A stretch of DNA of 64,000 nt from positions 2,703,881 through 2,767,880 of the forward strand of contig NZ_CP031320.1 in the NCBI RefSeq assembly GCF_003355155.1, in the 5' to 3' direction. The translations under genes were made by a program, and so were the position numbers. The notes under the pieces were generated by a model. The model saw nothing but the letters and a program-made list of their open reading frames with translations. It did not search any database and had not been told where the DNA came from. Source of the stretch: Streptomyces armeniacus (GTDB lineage: Bacteria > Actinomycetota > Actinomycetes > Streptomycetales > Streptomycetaceae). Shown here one piece after another: positions 49,974 through 58,652 of this stretch. The stretch's first letter is position 1, and each line of letters opens with the position of its first letter.

Positions 49974-51551
49974 TCAGGTGGTGACCGCGGTCGGGACCGC
50001 CAGGGCCATGACGGCGTCCTGGGTGGCCTGCGCGGCGGTGAGTTCGCCCGTGATCCGGCCCTGCGCCATGACCAGGATCCGGTCGCTCATGCCCAGCACC
50101 TCGGGCAGCTCGCTGGAGATCATGAGCACGGCGCGGCCGGCCGCGGTGAGGTCGTTGATGAGGCGGTAGATCTCGACCTTCGCCCCGACGTCGATGCCGC
50201 GGGTGGGCTCGTCGAGGATCAGCACCCTGCTGTCCGCGAGGAGCCACTTGCCGATCGCGACCTTCTGCTGGTTGCCGCCGGACAGCGTGCGGGTGCGGTG
50301 GTCGAGGCCGGCCATCCGGATGCCCAGTTCGCCGGCCATGCGGGAGGCCGCCCGCCGCTGTCCGGCCCGGTCGACCCAGCCCCGGCGGGTGGCGCCGCGC
50401 AGGGTGACCAGCCCGAGGTTCTCCGACACGGAGGCGTCCAGCAGCAGCCCCTGCGCCTTGCGGTCCTCCGGCACCAGCCCGATGCCCGCGGCCATCGCGG
50501 CGGGCACGTCCCCGCCGGGCAGCCGGCGGCCGAGCACCTCGACGGTGCCCCGGTCGTACGGGTCGGCGCCGAACAGCGCCCGCGCCACCTCCGTACGCCC
50601 CGCGCCCACCAGCCCGGCGACGCCGACGACTTCGCCGGCCCGCACCTCGAAGCCGATGTCCTCGAACCGCCCGGCACGCGACAGACCGGACACGCGCAGC
50701 AGCGGCGCCGGGTCCTGCCGTACGGTGCCGTGCGCCCGCGGGTACTGCTGCTCGATGCTGCGCCCCACCATCAGCCGTACGAGCTCGTCCCGTCCGGTGT
50801 CCGCGGGCACCTGTGCGACGCTGCGGCCGTCCCGCAGGACGGTGACGCGGTCGCCGAGCCGGGCGACCTCCTCCAGCTTGTGCGTGATGAAGACGACGCC
50901 CACGCCGTCCTGCCGCAGCCTGTCCACGATGTCGAACAGCCGGTCCACCTCGCCGCTGGTCAGTACGGCGGTGGGCTCGTCCATCACCAGGACGCGGGCG
51001 CGCAGGCTCAGCGCCTTGGCGATCTCGACCATCTGGAGCCGTGCGACGCCGAGTCGCCGCAGCCTGGTGTCCGCGGACACGTCGACGCCGACGCGTTCGA
51101 GCAGCGCGGTGGCGTCGGTGTTCATCCGGCGGCGGTCGATCAGGCCGTAGCGGCGGGGCTGGCGGCCGAGGTAGATGTTCTCCGCGACGGTGAGGTCGGG
51201 CACCAGGTTGAACTCCTGGTGGATGGTGGCGATGCCGTACTTCTCCGCGTCCTGGGCGCCGTTGATCTGCGCGGGCGTGCCGTCCACGAGGATGCGCCCG
51301 CCGTCCGGCCGGTGCGCCCCCGCGAGCATCTTGATGAGCGTGCTCTTGCCCGCGCCGTTCTCGCCGAGCAGCACGTGCACTTCGCCTGCGCGCAGGTCGA
51401 AGTCGACGCCGCCCAGGGCCTGTACGCCGGGGAACGCCTTGGTCACGCCCTCGGTGCGGAGCAGTTCGCGGCCCGGGGGCGCGTCGTGCGCGGCGCGCGC
51501 GTCCTGCGGCGGGGGCGCGTCGTACGGCGGGGGCTTGTCGAAGGAGGTCAA
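49974..51551 (-). CDS. rbsA: Ribose-type ABC transporter ATPase (RbsA, two NBDs)
   Basis: A 525-residue double-NBD ATPase. The first half has Walker A LLGENGAGKSTLIKML, signature region RLGVARLQMVEIAKAL and Walker B VLVMDEPTA. The second has a degenerate Walker A (GVAGLVGAGRTEVARAL, with Arg-Thr for Lys-Ser), the LSGGNQQKVAIGKW signature and LILDEPTRGIDVG. This asymmetry is normal for RbsA-like proteins. The start is probably the rare codon TTG 51551 (leucine written, methionine inserted), with AGGGAG upstream; no ATG or GTG lies in frame within the next 20 codons. The first 30 residues are Pro/Asp/Ala-rich. Confidence 0.9.
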   Translation of the reverse strand: MTSFDKPPPYDAPPPQDARAAHDAPPGRELLRTEGVTKAFPGVQALGGVDFDLRAGEVHVLLGENGAGKSTLIKMLAGAHRPDGGRILVDGTPAQINGAQDAEKYGIATIHQEFNLVPDLTVAENIYLGRQPRRYGLIDRRRMNTDATALLERVGVDVSADTRLRRLGVARLQMVEIAKALSLRARVLVMDEPTAVLTSGEVDRLFDIVDRLRQDGVGVVFITHKLEEVARLGDRVTVLRDGRSVAQVPADTGRDELVRLMVGRSIEQQYPRAHGTVRQDPAPLLRVSGLSRAGRFEDIGFEVRAGEVVGVAGLVGAGRTEVARALFGADPYDRGTVEVLGRRLPGGDVPAAMAAGIGLVPEDRKAQGLLLDASVSENLGLVTLRGATRRGWVDRAGQRRAASRMAGELGIRMAGLDHRTRTLSGGNQQKVAIGKWLLADSRVLILDEPTRGIDVGAKVEIYRLINDLTAAGRAVLMISSELPEVLGMSDRILVMAQGRITGELTAAQATQDAVMALAVPTAVTT

Positions 51552-51565
51552 CGGTGCTCCCTTTC

Positions 51566-52558
51566 TCACTCGCCGCAGGAACGGCGTGGCACAAGGCTGG
51601 CGGTGAGGGTGACCGAGGGCGTGGCGCGGCCCTCGAGCAGGTCGATCAGCGCCCGTACGGCGCTGTGCCCGAGCTCCTCGGTCGGCTGGGCGATCGCGGT
51701 CAGCGGCGGGTCGGTGTGCAGGAACCACGGGATGTCGTCGAACGCCGCGAGCGCGACGTCGTCCGGCACCCGCAGCCCGCGGCCGCGGATCTCGTCCATC
51801 GCGCCGAGCGCCATCAGGTTGTCGGTCGCGAACACGGCGCTGGGCGGCTCCGGCAGGTCCAGGAACCGGGCGGTGGCGCGGCGGCCGCTCTCGGCCTGGT
51901 AGTCGCCCTGCTCGAGGTAGCCGGCGGGCAGGCCGAGGCCGAACTCGGCGAGCGCGCCGCGGAAGGCGTCCACGCGCTCGTTGCCGGTGCTGGTCGTGGT
52001 GGGTCCGGCGATGATGGCGAGCCTGCGGTGCCCGAGCGCGTGCAGATGGGCCACCAGGTCGCGGACGGCGGCGCGGCCGTCCGTACGGATCACGGGGGCG
52101 TCGACGCCGGGGATCCAGCGGTCGAGGAACACCACGGGCACGTCGGAGCGGGCGGCGACCTCGGGCAGCAGCGGAGAGCTGTCGTCGGTGGGGCTCACCA
52201 GCAGTCCGTCGATGCGGCGCTCCAGGAGCGTACGGACGTGGTGGTCCTGGAGGGCGGGCTGCTCGTCGGCGTTGCCGATGACGACGCTGTAGCCCTGGCC
52301 GCGCGCCTCGTCCTCGACGGCGCGGGCGAGGGCGGTGAAGAACGGGTTCAGCACGTCGCTGATGACGAGGCCCAGCGTGTGGGTCTGGTGGGTGCGCAGC
52401 GAGCGGGCGACGCCGTTGGGCCGGTAGCCGAGTTCGGCGATGGCGGCGAGCACACGGGCGCGGGTGTCGGGGCGTACGGCCGGGTGGTCGTTGAGCACGC
52501 GCGAGACCGTGGCGACGGAGATGCCGGCCCTTGCCGCGACATCCTTGATGCTCGCCAT
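51566..52558 (-). CDS. rbsR: LacI-family regulator of the ribose-type operon
   Basis: A 330-residue LacI regulator: HTH IKDVAARAGISVATVSRVLND, hinge RPNGVARSLRTHQTHTLGLVISD, effector domain with PVVFLDRW and VAAFDDIPWFLHTDPPLTAI. It is the first gene of the minus-strand run rbsR-rbsA-rbsC-rbsB; rbsA starts 14 bases after it ends. ATG 52558 is chosen since the HTH begins two residues later; an earlier in-frame ATG at 52666 is unlikely. The palindrome at 52583-52593 is its probable operator, implying autoregulation of the whole operon. The rbsR name is by position. Confidence 0.88.
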   Translation of the reverse strand: MASIKDVAARAGISVATVSRVLNDHPAVRPDTRARVLAAIAELGYRPNGVARSLRTHQTHTLGLVISDVLNPFFTALARAVEDEARGQGYSVVIGNADEQPALQDHHVRTLLERRIDGLLVSPTDDSSPLLPEVAARSDVPVVFLDRWIPGVDAPVIRTDGRAAVRDLVAHLHALGHRRLAIIAGPTTTSTGNERVDAFRGALAEFGLGLPAGYLEQGDYQAESGRRATARFLDLPEPPSAVFATDNLMALGAMDEIRGRGLRVPDDVALAAFDDIPWFLHTDPPLTAIAQPTEELGHSAVRALIDLLEGRATPSVTLTASLVPRRSCGE

Positions 52559-52582
52559 CGAGCTGCTGCTTTCGTCGTCATG

Positions 52583-52593
52583 GTAACGATTAC
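52583..52593. promoter_or_regulatory. Putative operator upstream of the LacI-ribose operon
   Basis: GTAACGATTAC, an 11-bp palindrome (four pairs perfect about a central G), 24 bases upstream of the LacI start. GTAA-N3-TTAC elements with central CG are typical LacI/RbsR half-site patterns. Confidence 0.6.
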
Positions 52594-52771
52594 ATGGAGG
52601 ATTAAAACGGCGCTGGGCAGCGGGAACAAGGGGCGAGACCCGATCGTGATGTGCGACCCGGCACACAGCGCGGATGAACGCCCGGACGGTGGCGGAGAGT
52701 TGCCGCCCGGTGCCGTACAGGGACTGCCCGCCGAGTGCCCGTTGTCAGTGCGGGAGGCTACGGTCTGTGAC

Positions 52772-55000
52772 ATGGCGTTCGAACTCGCGGTGCTCGAAGG
52801 GGTCCTTGAGCGCATCACGTATGCCAACGAGGAGAACGGATACACCGTCGCCCGCGTCGACACCGGCCGCGGCGGCGGCGACCTGCTCACCGTCGTCGGC
52901 TCGCTGCTGGGCGCGCAGGTGGGGGAGTCGCTGCGGATGGAGGGCCGTTGGGGCTCCCACCCGCAGTACGGCAGACAGTTCACGGTGGAGAACTACACGA
53001 CGGTGCTGCCCGCCACCGTGCAGGGCATCCGGCGCTATCTCGGCTCCGGGCTGATCAAGGGCATCGGCCCGCGCATCGCAGAGCGCATCGTCGACCACTT
53101 CGGCCTGGACACCCTCGACGTCATCGAGCAGGACGCGCAGAAGCTGATCGAGGTGCCGGGGCTCGGCCCGAAGCGGACCGGGAAGATCGCGTCGGCCTGG
53201 GAGGAGCAGAAGGCCATCAAGGAGGTGATGGTCTTCCTGCAGGGCGTCGGCGTCTCCACCTCCATCGCCGTCCGCATCTACAAGAAATACGGCGACGCCT
53301 CCATCTCCGTGGTGAAGAACGAGCCGTACCGGCTGGCGGCCGACGTCTGGGGCATCGGCTTCCTCACCGCCGACCGCATCGCGCAGGCCGTCGGCATCCC
53401 GCATGACAGCCCGGAGCGGGTCAAGGCCGGACTGCAGTACGCCCTTTCGCAGTCGACGGACCAGGGCCACTGCTTCCTCCCGGAGGAGCAGCTGATCTCC
53501 GACGCCGTGAAGCTGCTCCAGGTGGACACCGGGCTGGTCATCGAGTGCCTGGGCGAACTCGCGGGCGAGGACGAGGGCGTGGTGCGCGAGACCGTGCCGG
53601 GCGAGGACGGGCAGCCGGTGACGGCCGTCTATCTGGTGCCGTTCCACCGCGCCGAGATCGCCCTCGCCGCACAGCTGCGGCGGCTGCTGCGTACGGACGA
53701 GGAGCGCATCCCGGCGTTCCGCGACGTCGACTGGGACAAGGCGCTGGGCTGGCTCGCCGGGCGCACCGGCGCGGATCTCGCGGAGGAGCAGCGGCAGGCG
53801 GTCAGGCTGGCGCTGACGGAGAAGGTCGCGGTGCTGACCGGCGGGCCGGGCTGCGGCAAGTCGTTCACCGTACGGTCGGTGGTCGAGCTGGCCCGCGCGA
53901 AGAAGGCCCGGGTGGTGCTGGCGGCGCCCACGGGACGGGCCGCGAAGCGGCTGTCGGAGCTGACCGGAGCCGAAGCGTCCACCGTGCACCGGCTGCTGGA
54001 GCTGAAGCCGGGCGGCGACGCGGCGTACGACCGGGACCGGCCGCTCGAGGCCGACCTGGTGGTGGTGGACGAGGCCTCCATGCTCGACCTGCTGCTGGCG
54101 AACAAGCTCATCAAGGCCGTGCCGCCCGGCGCGCACCTGCTGCTCGTCGGCGACGTCGACCAGCTGCCGTCGGTCGGCGCCGGCGAGGTGCTGCGCGACC
54201 TGCTCGCCAAGGACGGCCCGGTGCCCGCCGTGCGGCTCACCCGGATCTTCCGGCAGGCGCAGCAGTCGGGCGTCGTCACCAACGCGCACCGCATCAACTC
54301 CGGTGTGCCGCCCGTCACCCAGGGCCTGCCGGACTTCTTCCTGTTCGCCGAGGACGACACGGAGGAGGCGGGGAGGCTGACCGTGGACGTGGTGGCCCGC
54401 CGCATCCCCGCGAAGTTCGGCCTCGACCCGCGCCGCGACGTGCAGGTGCTGGCCCCGATGCACCGCGGCCCGGCCGGCGCGGGCACCCTCAACGGGCTGC
54501 TCCAGCAGGCCGTCACGCCCACGCGGCCCGGCCTGCCGGAGAAGCGGTTCGGAGGGCGGGTCTTCCGGGTAGGCGACAAGGTCACACAGATCCGCAACAA
54601 CTACGAGAAGGGCGCGAACGGCGTCTTCAACGGCACCGTGGGTGTCGTCACCGGGCTCGACCCGGACGACCAGCGGCTGACCGTGCGCACCGACGAGGAC
54701 GAGGAGGTGCCGTACGACTTCGACGAGCTGGACGAGCTGGCGCATGCCTACGCCGTCACCATCCACCGCTCCCAGGGCAGCGAGTATCCGGCTGTCGTGA
54801 TCCCGGTGACGACCAGTGCCTGGATGATGCTGCAGCGTAATCTCCTCTACACCGCCGTCACCCGGGCCAAGCGCCTGGTGGTGCTGGTCGGCTCGCACAG
54901 AGCCATCGGGCAGGCGGTGCGCACGGTCTCGGCGGGACGCCGCTGCACCGCGCTCGACCACCGGCTGTCCGGCGCCGCGGGGCTCGCGACGGGAGTCTGA
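52772..55000 (+). CDS. recD2: RecD2-type ATP-dependent DNA helicase
   Basis: A 742-residue SF1B helicase of the RecD2 group, which lacks RecBC partners. The N-terminal part contains helix-hairpin-helix repeats (KGIGPRIAERIVDHFG, EVPGLGPKRTGKIA, AADVWGIGFLTADRIA). The helicase core has Walker A TGGPGCGKSFT (about residue 357), VVDEASMLDLLL, LVGDVDQLPSVGAGEVL, the TVHRLL region and the late HAYAVTIHRSQGSEYPAVV and NLLYTAVTRAKRLVVLVG motifs. It unwinds DNA 5'-3'. A TACGGT -10 ends seven bases before ATG 52772 with no ribosome site, so the mRNA is probably leaderless. It ends before a strong hairpin at 55001. Confidence 0.92.
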   Translation: MAFELAVLEGVLERITYANEENGYTVARVDTGRGGGDLLTVVGSLLGAQVGESLRMEGRWGSHPQYGRQFTVENYTTVLPATVQGIRRYLGSGLIKGIGPRIAERIVDHFGLDTLDVIEQDAQKLIEVPGLGPKRTGKIASAWEEQKAIKEVMVFLQGVGVSTSIAVRIYKKYGDASISVVKNEPYRLAADVWGIGFLTADRIAQAVGIPHDSPERVKAGLQYALSQSTDQGHCFLPEEQLISDAVKLLQVDTGLVIECLGELAGEDEGVVRETVPGEDGQPVTAVYLVPFHRAEIALAAQLRRLLRTDEERIPAFRDVDWDKALGWLAGRTGADLAEEQRQAVRLALTEKVAVLTGGPGCGKSFTVRSVVELARAKKARVVLAAPTGRAAKRLSELTGAEASTVHRLLELKPGGDAAYDRDRPLEADLVVVDEASMLDLLLANKLIKAVPPGAHLLLVGDVDQLPSVGAGEVLRDLLAKDGPVPAVRLTRIFRQAQQSGVVTNAHRINSGVPPVTQGLPDFFLFAEDDTEEAGRLTVDVVARRIPAKFGLDPRRDVQVLAPMHRGPAGAGTLNGLLQQAVTPTRPGLPEKRFGGRVFRVGDKVTQIRNNYEKGANGVFNGTVGVVTGLDPDDQRLTVRTDEDEEVPYDFDELDELAHAYAVTIHRSQGSEYPAVVIPVTTSAWMMLQRNLLYTAVTRAKRLVVLVGSHRAIGQAVRTVSAGRRCTALDHRLSGAAGLATGV

Positions 55001-55031
55001 CGGAGGCCCGCGGCCTGTTGGCGGGCCTCCG
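55001..55031 (+). terminator. Terminator after recD2
   Basis: Perfect 11-bp arms CGGAGGCCCGC (55001-55011) and GCGGGCCTCCG (55021-55031), 9-base loop, one base past the recD2 stop. Confidence 0.88.
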
Positions 55032-55219
55032 GGGCGACAGCACATTGCCGCGGGGGTGACCACCGGGCCCACAGGGTGCAGGATGGTCTTAGATACGGCA
55101 CTCCGTGCCACCATGGAGCCCTTTGGCCGACCCCGAGTGCACCGCACAGCACCAAATGGGGGACAGTGGAAGGGTCAGGGCACCTCGAAGATGAGGCACT
55201 ACCTCCGGTGAGGGAAGAC

Positions 55220-56527
55220 GTGAGCGAACACCCCCGCGAAAGTGACAGCGCTGTCGTACTCCGGTACGGAGACAGCGAGTACAGCTACCCGGTCGTGGAC
55301 AGCACGGTCGGCGACCGTGGCTTCGACATCGGCAAGCTGCGCGCCGATACCGGTCTGGTGACCCTGGACTCCGGCTACGGCAACACCGCCGCGTACAAAT
55401 CCGCCATCACCTATCTCGACGGCGAGAAGGGCATCCTGCGCTACCGCGGATACCCCATCGAACAGCTCGCCGAGCGCGGCTCGTTCATCGAGACGGCCTA
55501 CCTGCTGATCAACGGCGAACTGCCCACCGTCGACGAGCTGGCCAACTTCAAGAACGAGATCACGCAGCACACCCTGCTGCACGAGGACGTCAAGCGGTTC
55601 TACGACGGCTTCCCGCGGGACGCGCATCCGATGGCGATGCTGTCCTCCGTGGTGAGCGCCCTGTCGACGTTCTACCAGGACAGCCACAACCCGTTCGACG
55701 AGAAGCAGCGCCACCTCTCGACGATCCGGCTGCTGGCCAAGCTGCCCACCATCGCCGCGTACGCGTACAAGAAGTCCGTCGGCCACCCGGTGATCTACCC
55801 GAGCAACGACCTGGGCTACGTGGAGAACTTCCTCCGCATGACCTTCTCGGTGCCCGCGGCGCAGTACGACCTGGACCCGGTCGTCGTCAGCGCCCTCGAC
55901 AAGCTGCTCATCCTGCACGCGGACCACGAGCAGAACTGCTCGACGTCCACCGTGCGGCTGGTCGGCTCCTCGCAGGCGAACATGTTCGCCTCGGTCTCCG
56001 CCGGCATCAACGCCCTCTGGGGCCCGCTGCACGGCGGCGCCAACCAGAGCGTGCTGGAGATGCTGGAGGCGATCCGCGCCGACGGCGGCGACGTCGACAA
56101 CTTCATCCGCAAGGTGAAGAACAAGGAGAGCGGCGCGAAGCTGATGGGCTTCGGGCACCGCGTCTACAAGAACTTCGACCCCCGGGCGAAGATCATCAAG
56201 GCGGCGGCGCACGACGTCCTCTCGGCGCTCGGCAAGAGCGACGAGCTGCTCGACATCGCGCTCCGGCTCGAGGAGCACGCGCTCAGCGACGACTACTTCG
56301 TGGAGCGCAAGCTCTACCCGAACGTCGACTTCTACACGGGCCTGATCTACCGTGCCATGGGCTTCCCGACGACCATGTTCACGGTGCTGTTCGCGCTCGG
56401 CCGGCTGCCGGGCTGGATCGCCCAGTGGCACGAGATGATCAAGGAGCCGGGCTCCCGTATCGGCCGTCCGCGGCAGATCTACACCGGCGTTGTCGAGCGG
56501 GACTACGTGCCGGTCGAATCCCGCTGA
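55220..56527 (+). CDS. gltA: Citrate synthase
   Basis: A 435-residue hexameric-type citrate synthase condensing acetyl-CoA and oxaloacetate at TCA entry. The three catalytic residues are in ADHEQNCSTS (histidine), FGHRVYKNFDPRA (histidine) and LYPNVDFYTGLIY (aspartate). The C-terminus PGSRIGRPRQIYTGVVERDYVPVESR is very conserved in Streptomyces. GTG 55220 is preferred because AGGGAAGA precedes it; an in-frame GTG at 55208 is possible and ATG 55076 would add 48 unsupported residues. A strong hairpin follows at 56567. Confidence 0.96.
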   Translation: MSEHPRESDSAVVLRYGDSEYSYPVVDSTVGDRGFDIGKLRADTGLVTLDSGYGNTAAYKSAITYLDGEKGILRYRGYPIEQLAERGSFIETAYLLINGELPTVDELANFKNEITQHTLLHEDVKRFYDGFPRDAHPMAMLSSVVSALSTFYQDSHNPFDEKQRHLSTIRLLAKLPTIAAYAYKKSVGHPVIYPSNDLGYVENFLRMTFSVPAAQYDLDPVVVSALDKLLILHADHEQNCSTSTVRLVGSSQANMFASVSAGINALWGPLHGGANQSVLEMLEAIRADGGDVDNFIRKVKNKESGAKLMGFGHRVYKNFDPRAKIIKAAAHDVLSALGKSDELLDIALRLEEHALSDDYFVERKLYPNVDFYTGLIYRAMGFPTTMFTVLFALGRLPGWIAQWHEMIKEPGSRIGRPRQIYTGVVERDYVPVESR

Positions 56528-56566
56528 GAGCCCCGCTGAGCAGTCGTAAGACGCCGGCATATGCGC

Positions 56567-56594
56567 AGGCCCCGGTTCAACTGGACCGGGGCCT
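56567..56594 (+). terminator. Terminator after citrate synthase
   Basis: Perfect 10-bp arms AGGCCCCGGT (56567-56576) and ACCGGGGCCT (56585-56594) with an 8-base loop, followed by TCCGTATGTG. It lies 40 bases past the stop. Confidence 0.9.
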
Positions 56595-56639
56595 TCCGTA
56601 TGTGGCTCTACTGTGACCACCTGTGAGACGTAGCTCACA

Positions 56640-56875
56640 AAATTGGGGGGTAACCATTGAGCCGGGTCGCGGGTCTAACCGGTGTGGCGTCGGCACCCGG
56701 CGGAGTCGTCGTCGTAACGGTACGCGTGCAACGGGGAACCTTGAGCGGCCTCCCGGCGTACGTGTTTCCAGAAAGCGCCCGGCCAGGATCCCGTGGGGGG
56801 AATCCATGACCGGGACAAGGGGAACGCCCCGTAGGCAGGCCCGTGGGGGGACCTGTCGCGGGGCGTTCCCTCTTT
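56640..56875 (+). ncRNA. Candidate intergenic small RNA
   Basis: Between the citrate-synthase terminator and the copper chaperone lies about 240 bases with no convincing protein: open frames here have no ribosome site, no domain and arginine-rich translations. It ends in a strong terminator-like hairpin (arms 56820-56831 and 56859-56870) followed by TCTTT. An inverted repeat TGTGAG/CTCACA at 56622-56639 sits where a promoter element could be. I recall, without checking, that an sRNA has been reported next to the citrate-synthase gene of S. coelicolor. The 5' end is a guess. Confidence 0.4.
56820..56870. terminator. Long-loop 12-bp hairpin before copZ
   Basis: Exact complementary arms GGGAACGCCCCG (56820-56831) and CGGGGCGTTCCC (56859-56870) with a 27-base loop; TCTTTCC follows on the plus strand. 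It would end a plus-strand transcript such as the candidate sRNA, or a minus-strand one from copZ. Confidence 0.7.
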
Positions 56876-56913
56876 CCTGCGGGCCTCGCGCCGGGCGCTC
56901 CCGCTCTCAGCGG

Positions 56914-57129
56914 TCAGGCCCTGCCGACGAGTTCGTACCCGGCCTCGTCAACGGCCGCCCGTACGGCCTCGTCGTCCGGCTCCTCCGTGAAGGTGACGGT
57001 CACCAGGCCGGTGTCGGCCGCCGCCTGCACCGCGGACACGCCCTCGATCTCGGACAGTTCGCTGGAGACGGCCCCTTCGCAGTGACCGCAGCTCATGCCG
57101 GTGACCTTGTATGTGGTGACGTTGCTCAT
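56914..57129 (-). CDS. copZ: Copper chaperone (heavy-metal-associated domain)
   Basis: A 71-residue ferredoxin-like HMA domain with the metal-binding motif GMSCGHCEGAV near the N-terminus. It carries Cu(I) in the cytosol to copper exporters or sensors. GGGAG precedes ATG 57129. A CsoR-type operator (57187-57203) lies 58 bases upstream, so copper induction is expected. No copA ATPase gene is in the window. A small HTH gene precedes it on the same strand, 75 bases away. Confidence 0.92.
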   Translation of the reverse strand: MSNVTTYKVTGMSCGHCEGAVSSELSEIEGVSAVQAAADTGLVTVTFTEEPDDEAVRAAVDEAGYELVGRA

Positions 57130-57186
57130 GGACTCGCTCCCTGGTGGTGACATGCGCTCGTGATGGGTGCCGCCCAGCGGCTCTCC

Positions 57187-57203
57187 ATACCCCCCAAGGG
57201 TAT
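57187..57203. promoter_or_regulatory. CsoR-type copper operator
   Basis: ATACCCCCCAAGGGTAT: arms ATACCC and GGGTAT flanking CCCAA, close to the ATACCCC/GGGGTAT pattern bound by the copper-sensing repressor CsoR of Streptomyces. It lies between the small HTH gene and copZ. Confidence 0.8.
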
Positions 57204-57204
57204 C

Positions 57205-57399
57205 TCATCGGTCGCCTCGGTGCCGGGGGCGCCGTACGACCCAGTCCCGGATCGTGTCCGCGAACCAGTACGGCCTGCCGCCCTCCACCCGGTCCGGTGG
57301 GGGCAGCAGGCCGTTCTTGCGGTAGGACCGCACGGTGTCGGGCTGGACGCTGATGTGCGCGGCGATTTCCTTGTAGGTCCAGAGTCGGCGGTCGGCCAT
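57205..57399 (-). CDS. Small helix-turn-helix DNA-binding protein (MerR/AlpA-like)
   Basis: A 64-residue protein, one winged-HTH unit: MADRRLWTYKEIAAHISVQP followed by DTVRSYRKNGLLPPPDRVEG and RPYWFADTIRDWV. This is the MerR/AlpA-type domain alone with no effector part, common in Streptomyces as a free-standing regulator or nucleoid-type factor. GGGAGG at good spacing precedes ATG 57399. It lies one base before the CsoR operator of copZ, and both genes run on the minus strand. Its target is unknown. Confidence 0.82.
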   Translation of the reverse strand: MADRRLWTYKEIAAHISVQPDTVRSYRKNGLLPPPDRVEGGRPYWFADTIRDWVVRRPRHRGDR

Positions 57400-57576
57400 G
57401 TTGCGGCACCTCCCAGAGAGCGACTGTTGGTCAATCACTCTGTGTCCGGTGAACGACTCAGCGTGACCGCCGCGAGGCGCTGTGCGCCGGCTGTGACACG
57501 GAACTCGCGTACTCGTTACGGTCGTTACGAAGGGGAGACGCGCTTCGGGCACCCGTACGAGTCCGCCGCGCGGCCC

Positions 57577-58617
57577 TCACGCGTAGAAGTCCGGCCGTTC
57601 GACGAGTTCGACCGCCGTGCGCTGCCCCGTCCGCTGCGCCTCGATGCCCGCCGCGCACACCGCCGCCGCGGCGTAGCCGTCCCAGGCGGTGGGCCCGGTG
57701 GTGCGGTCCGCGCGGGCGGCGTCCACCCACTCCTGCACCTCGAGGTCGTACGCGTCCGCGAAGCGCGCGATGAAGTCCTGCGGGATCTCACCGCCCCAGC
57801 CCGCCGGGGAGTTGACCAGCAGGTCGTGGCCCTCGCCGATGCGCGCCGTGCCGCGCTCGCAGACGGCCTCGGCCTGCACCTGGTAGCCGAAGCCGCAGGT
57901 CGCGAACATCTCGACGGTGACCACGGCGCCCTCCGTGGTCTCGAACAGCACCACCTGCGGGTCCTCCAGGCCGTCCGGCGCGAGCGACGACGGGCGCGGC
58001 CGTACGACCGTGATCGCGGCGATCTCCTGCTCCAGCAGCCAGCGGGCGCAGTCCATCTCGTGCACGACCGAGTCGCTGATCAGCATGGAGGTCGTGAAGT
58101 AGTCGTGCACCTTCACGTTGCGGTGCCGGCAGTGCATCAGCAGCGGCCGGCCCAGCGTCCCGCCCTCCAGCAGCCGCTTGAGCTTGCGGAACTCGCTGTC
58201 GAAGCGGCGCATGAAGCCGACCTGGATGCGCCGCCGCCCCAGCTTCCGTTCGGCGTCCAGCACGCGCAGCGCGCTCTCCGCGTCCGGTGTGAGCGGCTTC
58301 TCGCAGAGCACCGGCAGGTCGCGGGCGAGCGCCGCCAGCAGCTGCTCCTCGTGGGCAGGGCCGGGCGACGCGAGGAGTACGGCGTCCACGCCCGGCGCCG
58401 CCAGCGCCTCGGCCGCGTCGCCGTACGCGGTGCACCCGTCGACGGTGTCCGCGAGCCGTCGCGCCCGCGCCTCGTCCAGGTCGGCGACCGCGGCCACGTG
58501 CGCTCCGCTGATCACCTGGTCGATGCGCCGGACGTGGTCCGCGCCCATCGCGCCGGTGCCGATGACGGCCACGCCGAGGCTGGGCCGCCGGGCGAACTCC
58601 CGGGCCTGCTGCGTCAT
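57577..58617 (-). CDS. Gfo/Idh/MocA oxidoreductase, myo-inositol 2-dehydrogenase-like
   Basis: A 346-residue NAD-dependent dehydrogenase: [18 protein letters not shown] nucleotide-binding loop, CEKPLTP with the catalytic-lysine motif, and [21 protein letters not shown]. It best fits IolG/inositol 2-dehydrogenase, oxidising myo-inositol to scyllo-inosose, the first step of the pathway whose later enzymes lie next door; scyllo-inositol or chiro-inositol are alternatives. The upstream gene encodes an IolE-type protein on the same strand, 35 bases away. ATG 58617 gives a plausible N-terminus. The C-terminus [15 protein letters not shown] is intact. Confidence 0.88.
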   Translation of the reverse strand: MTQQAREFARRPSLGVAVIGTGAMGADHVRRIDQVISGAHVAAVADLDEARARRLADTVDGCTAYGDAAEALAAPGVDAVLLASPGPAHEEQLLAALARDLPVLCEKPLTPDAESALRVLDAERKLGRRRIQVGFMRRFDSEFRKLKRLLEGGTLGRPLLMHCRHRNVKVHDYFTTSMLISDSVVHEMDCARWLLEQEIAAITVVRPRPSSLAPDGLEDPQVVLFETTEGAVVTVEMFATCGFGYQVQAEAVCERGTARIGEGHDLLVNSPAGWGGEIPQDFIARFADAYDLEVQEWVDAARADRTTGPTAWDGYAAAAVCAAGIEAQRTGQRTAVELVERPDFYA

Positions 58618-58652
58618 GTGCGATTCTCCTTCGGGGGGCGTACGCCGGGGTG

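Noticed and set aside
56622..56639. TGTGAG-N6-CTCACA as a Crp binding site
   Set aside because: The gap between GTG and CAC is ten bases, but the Crp consensus needs eight; it is just an inverted repeat of unknown role.
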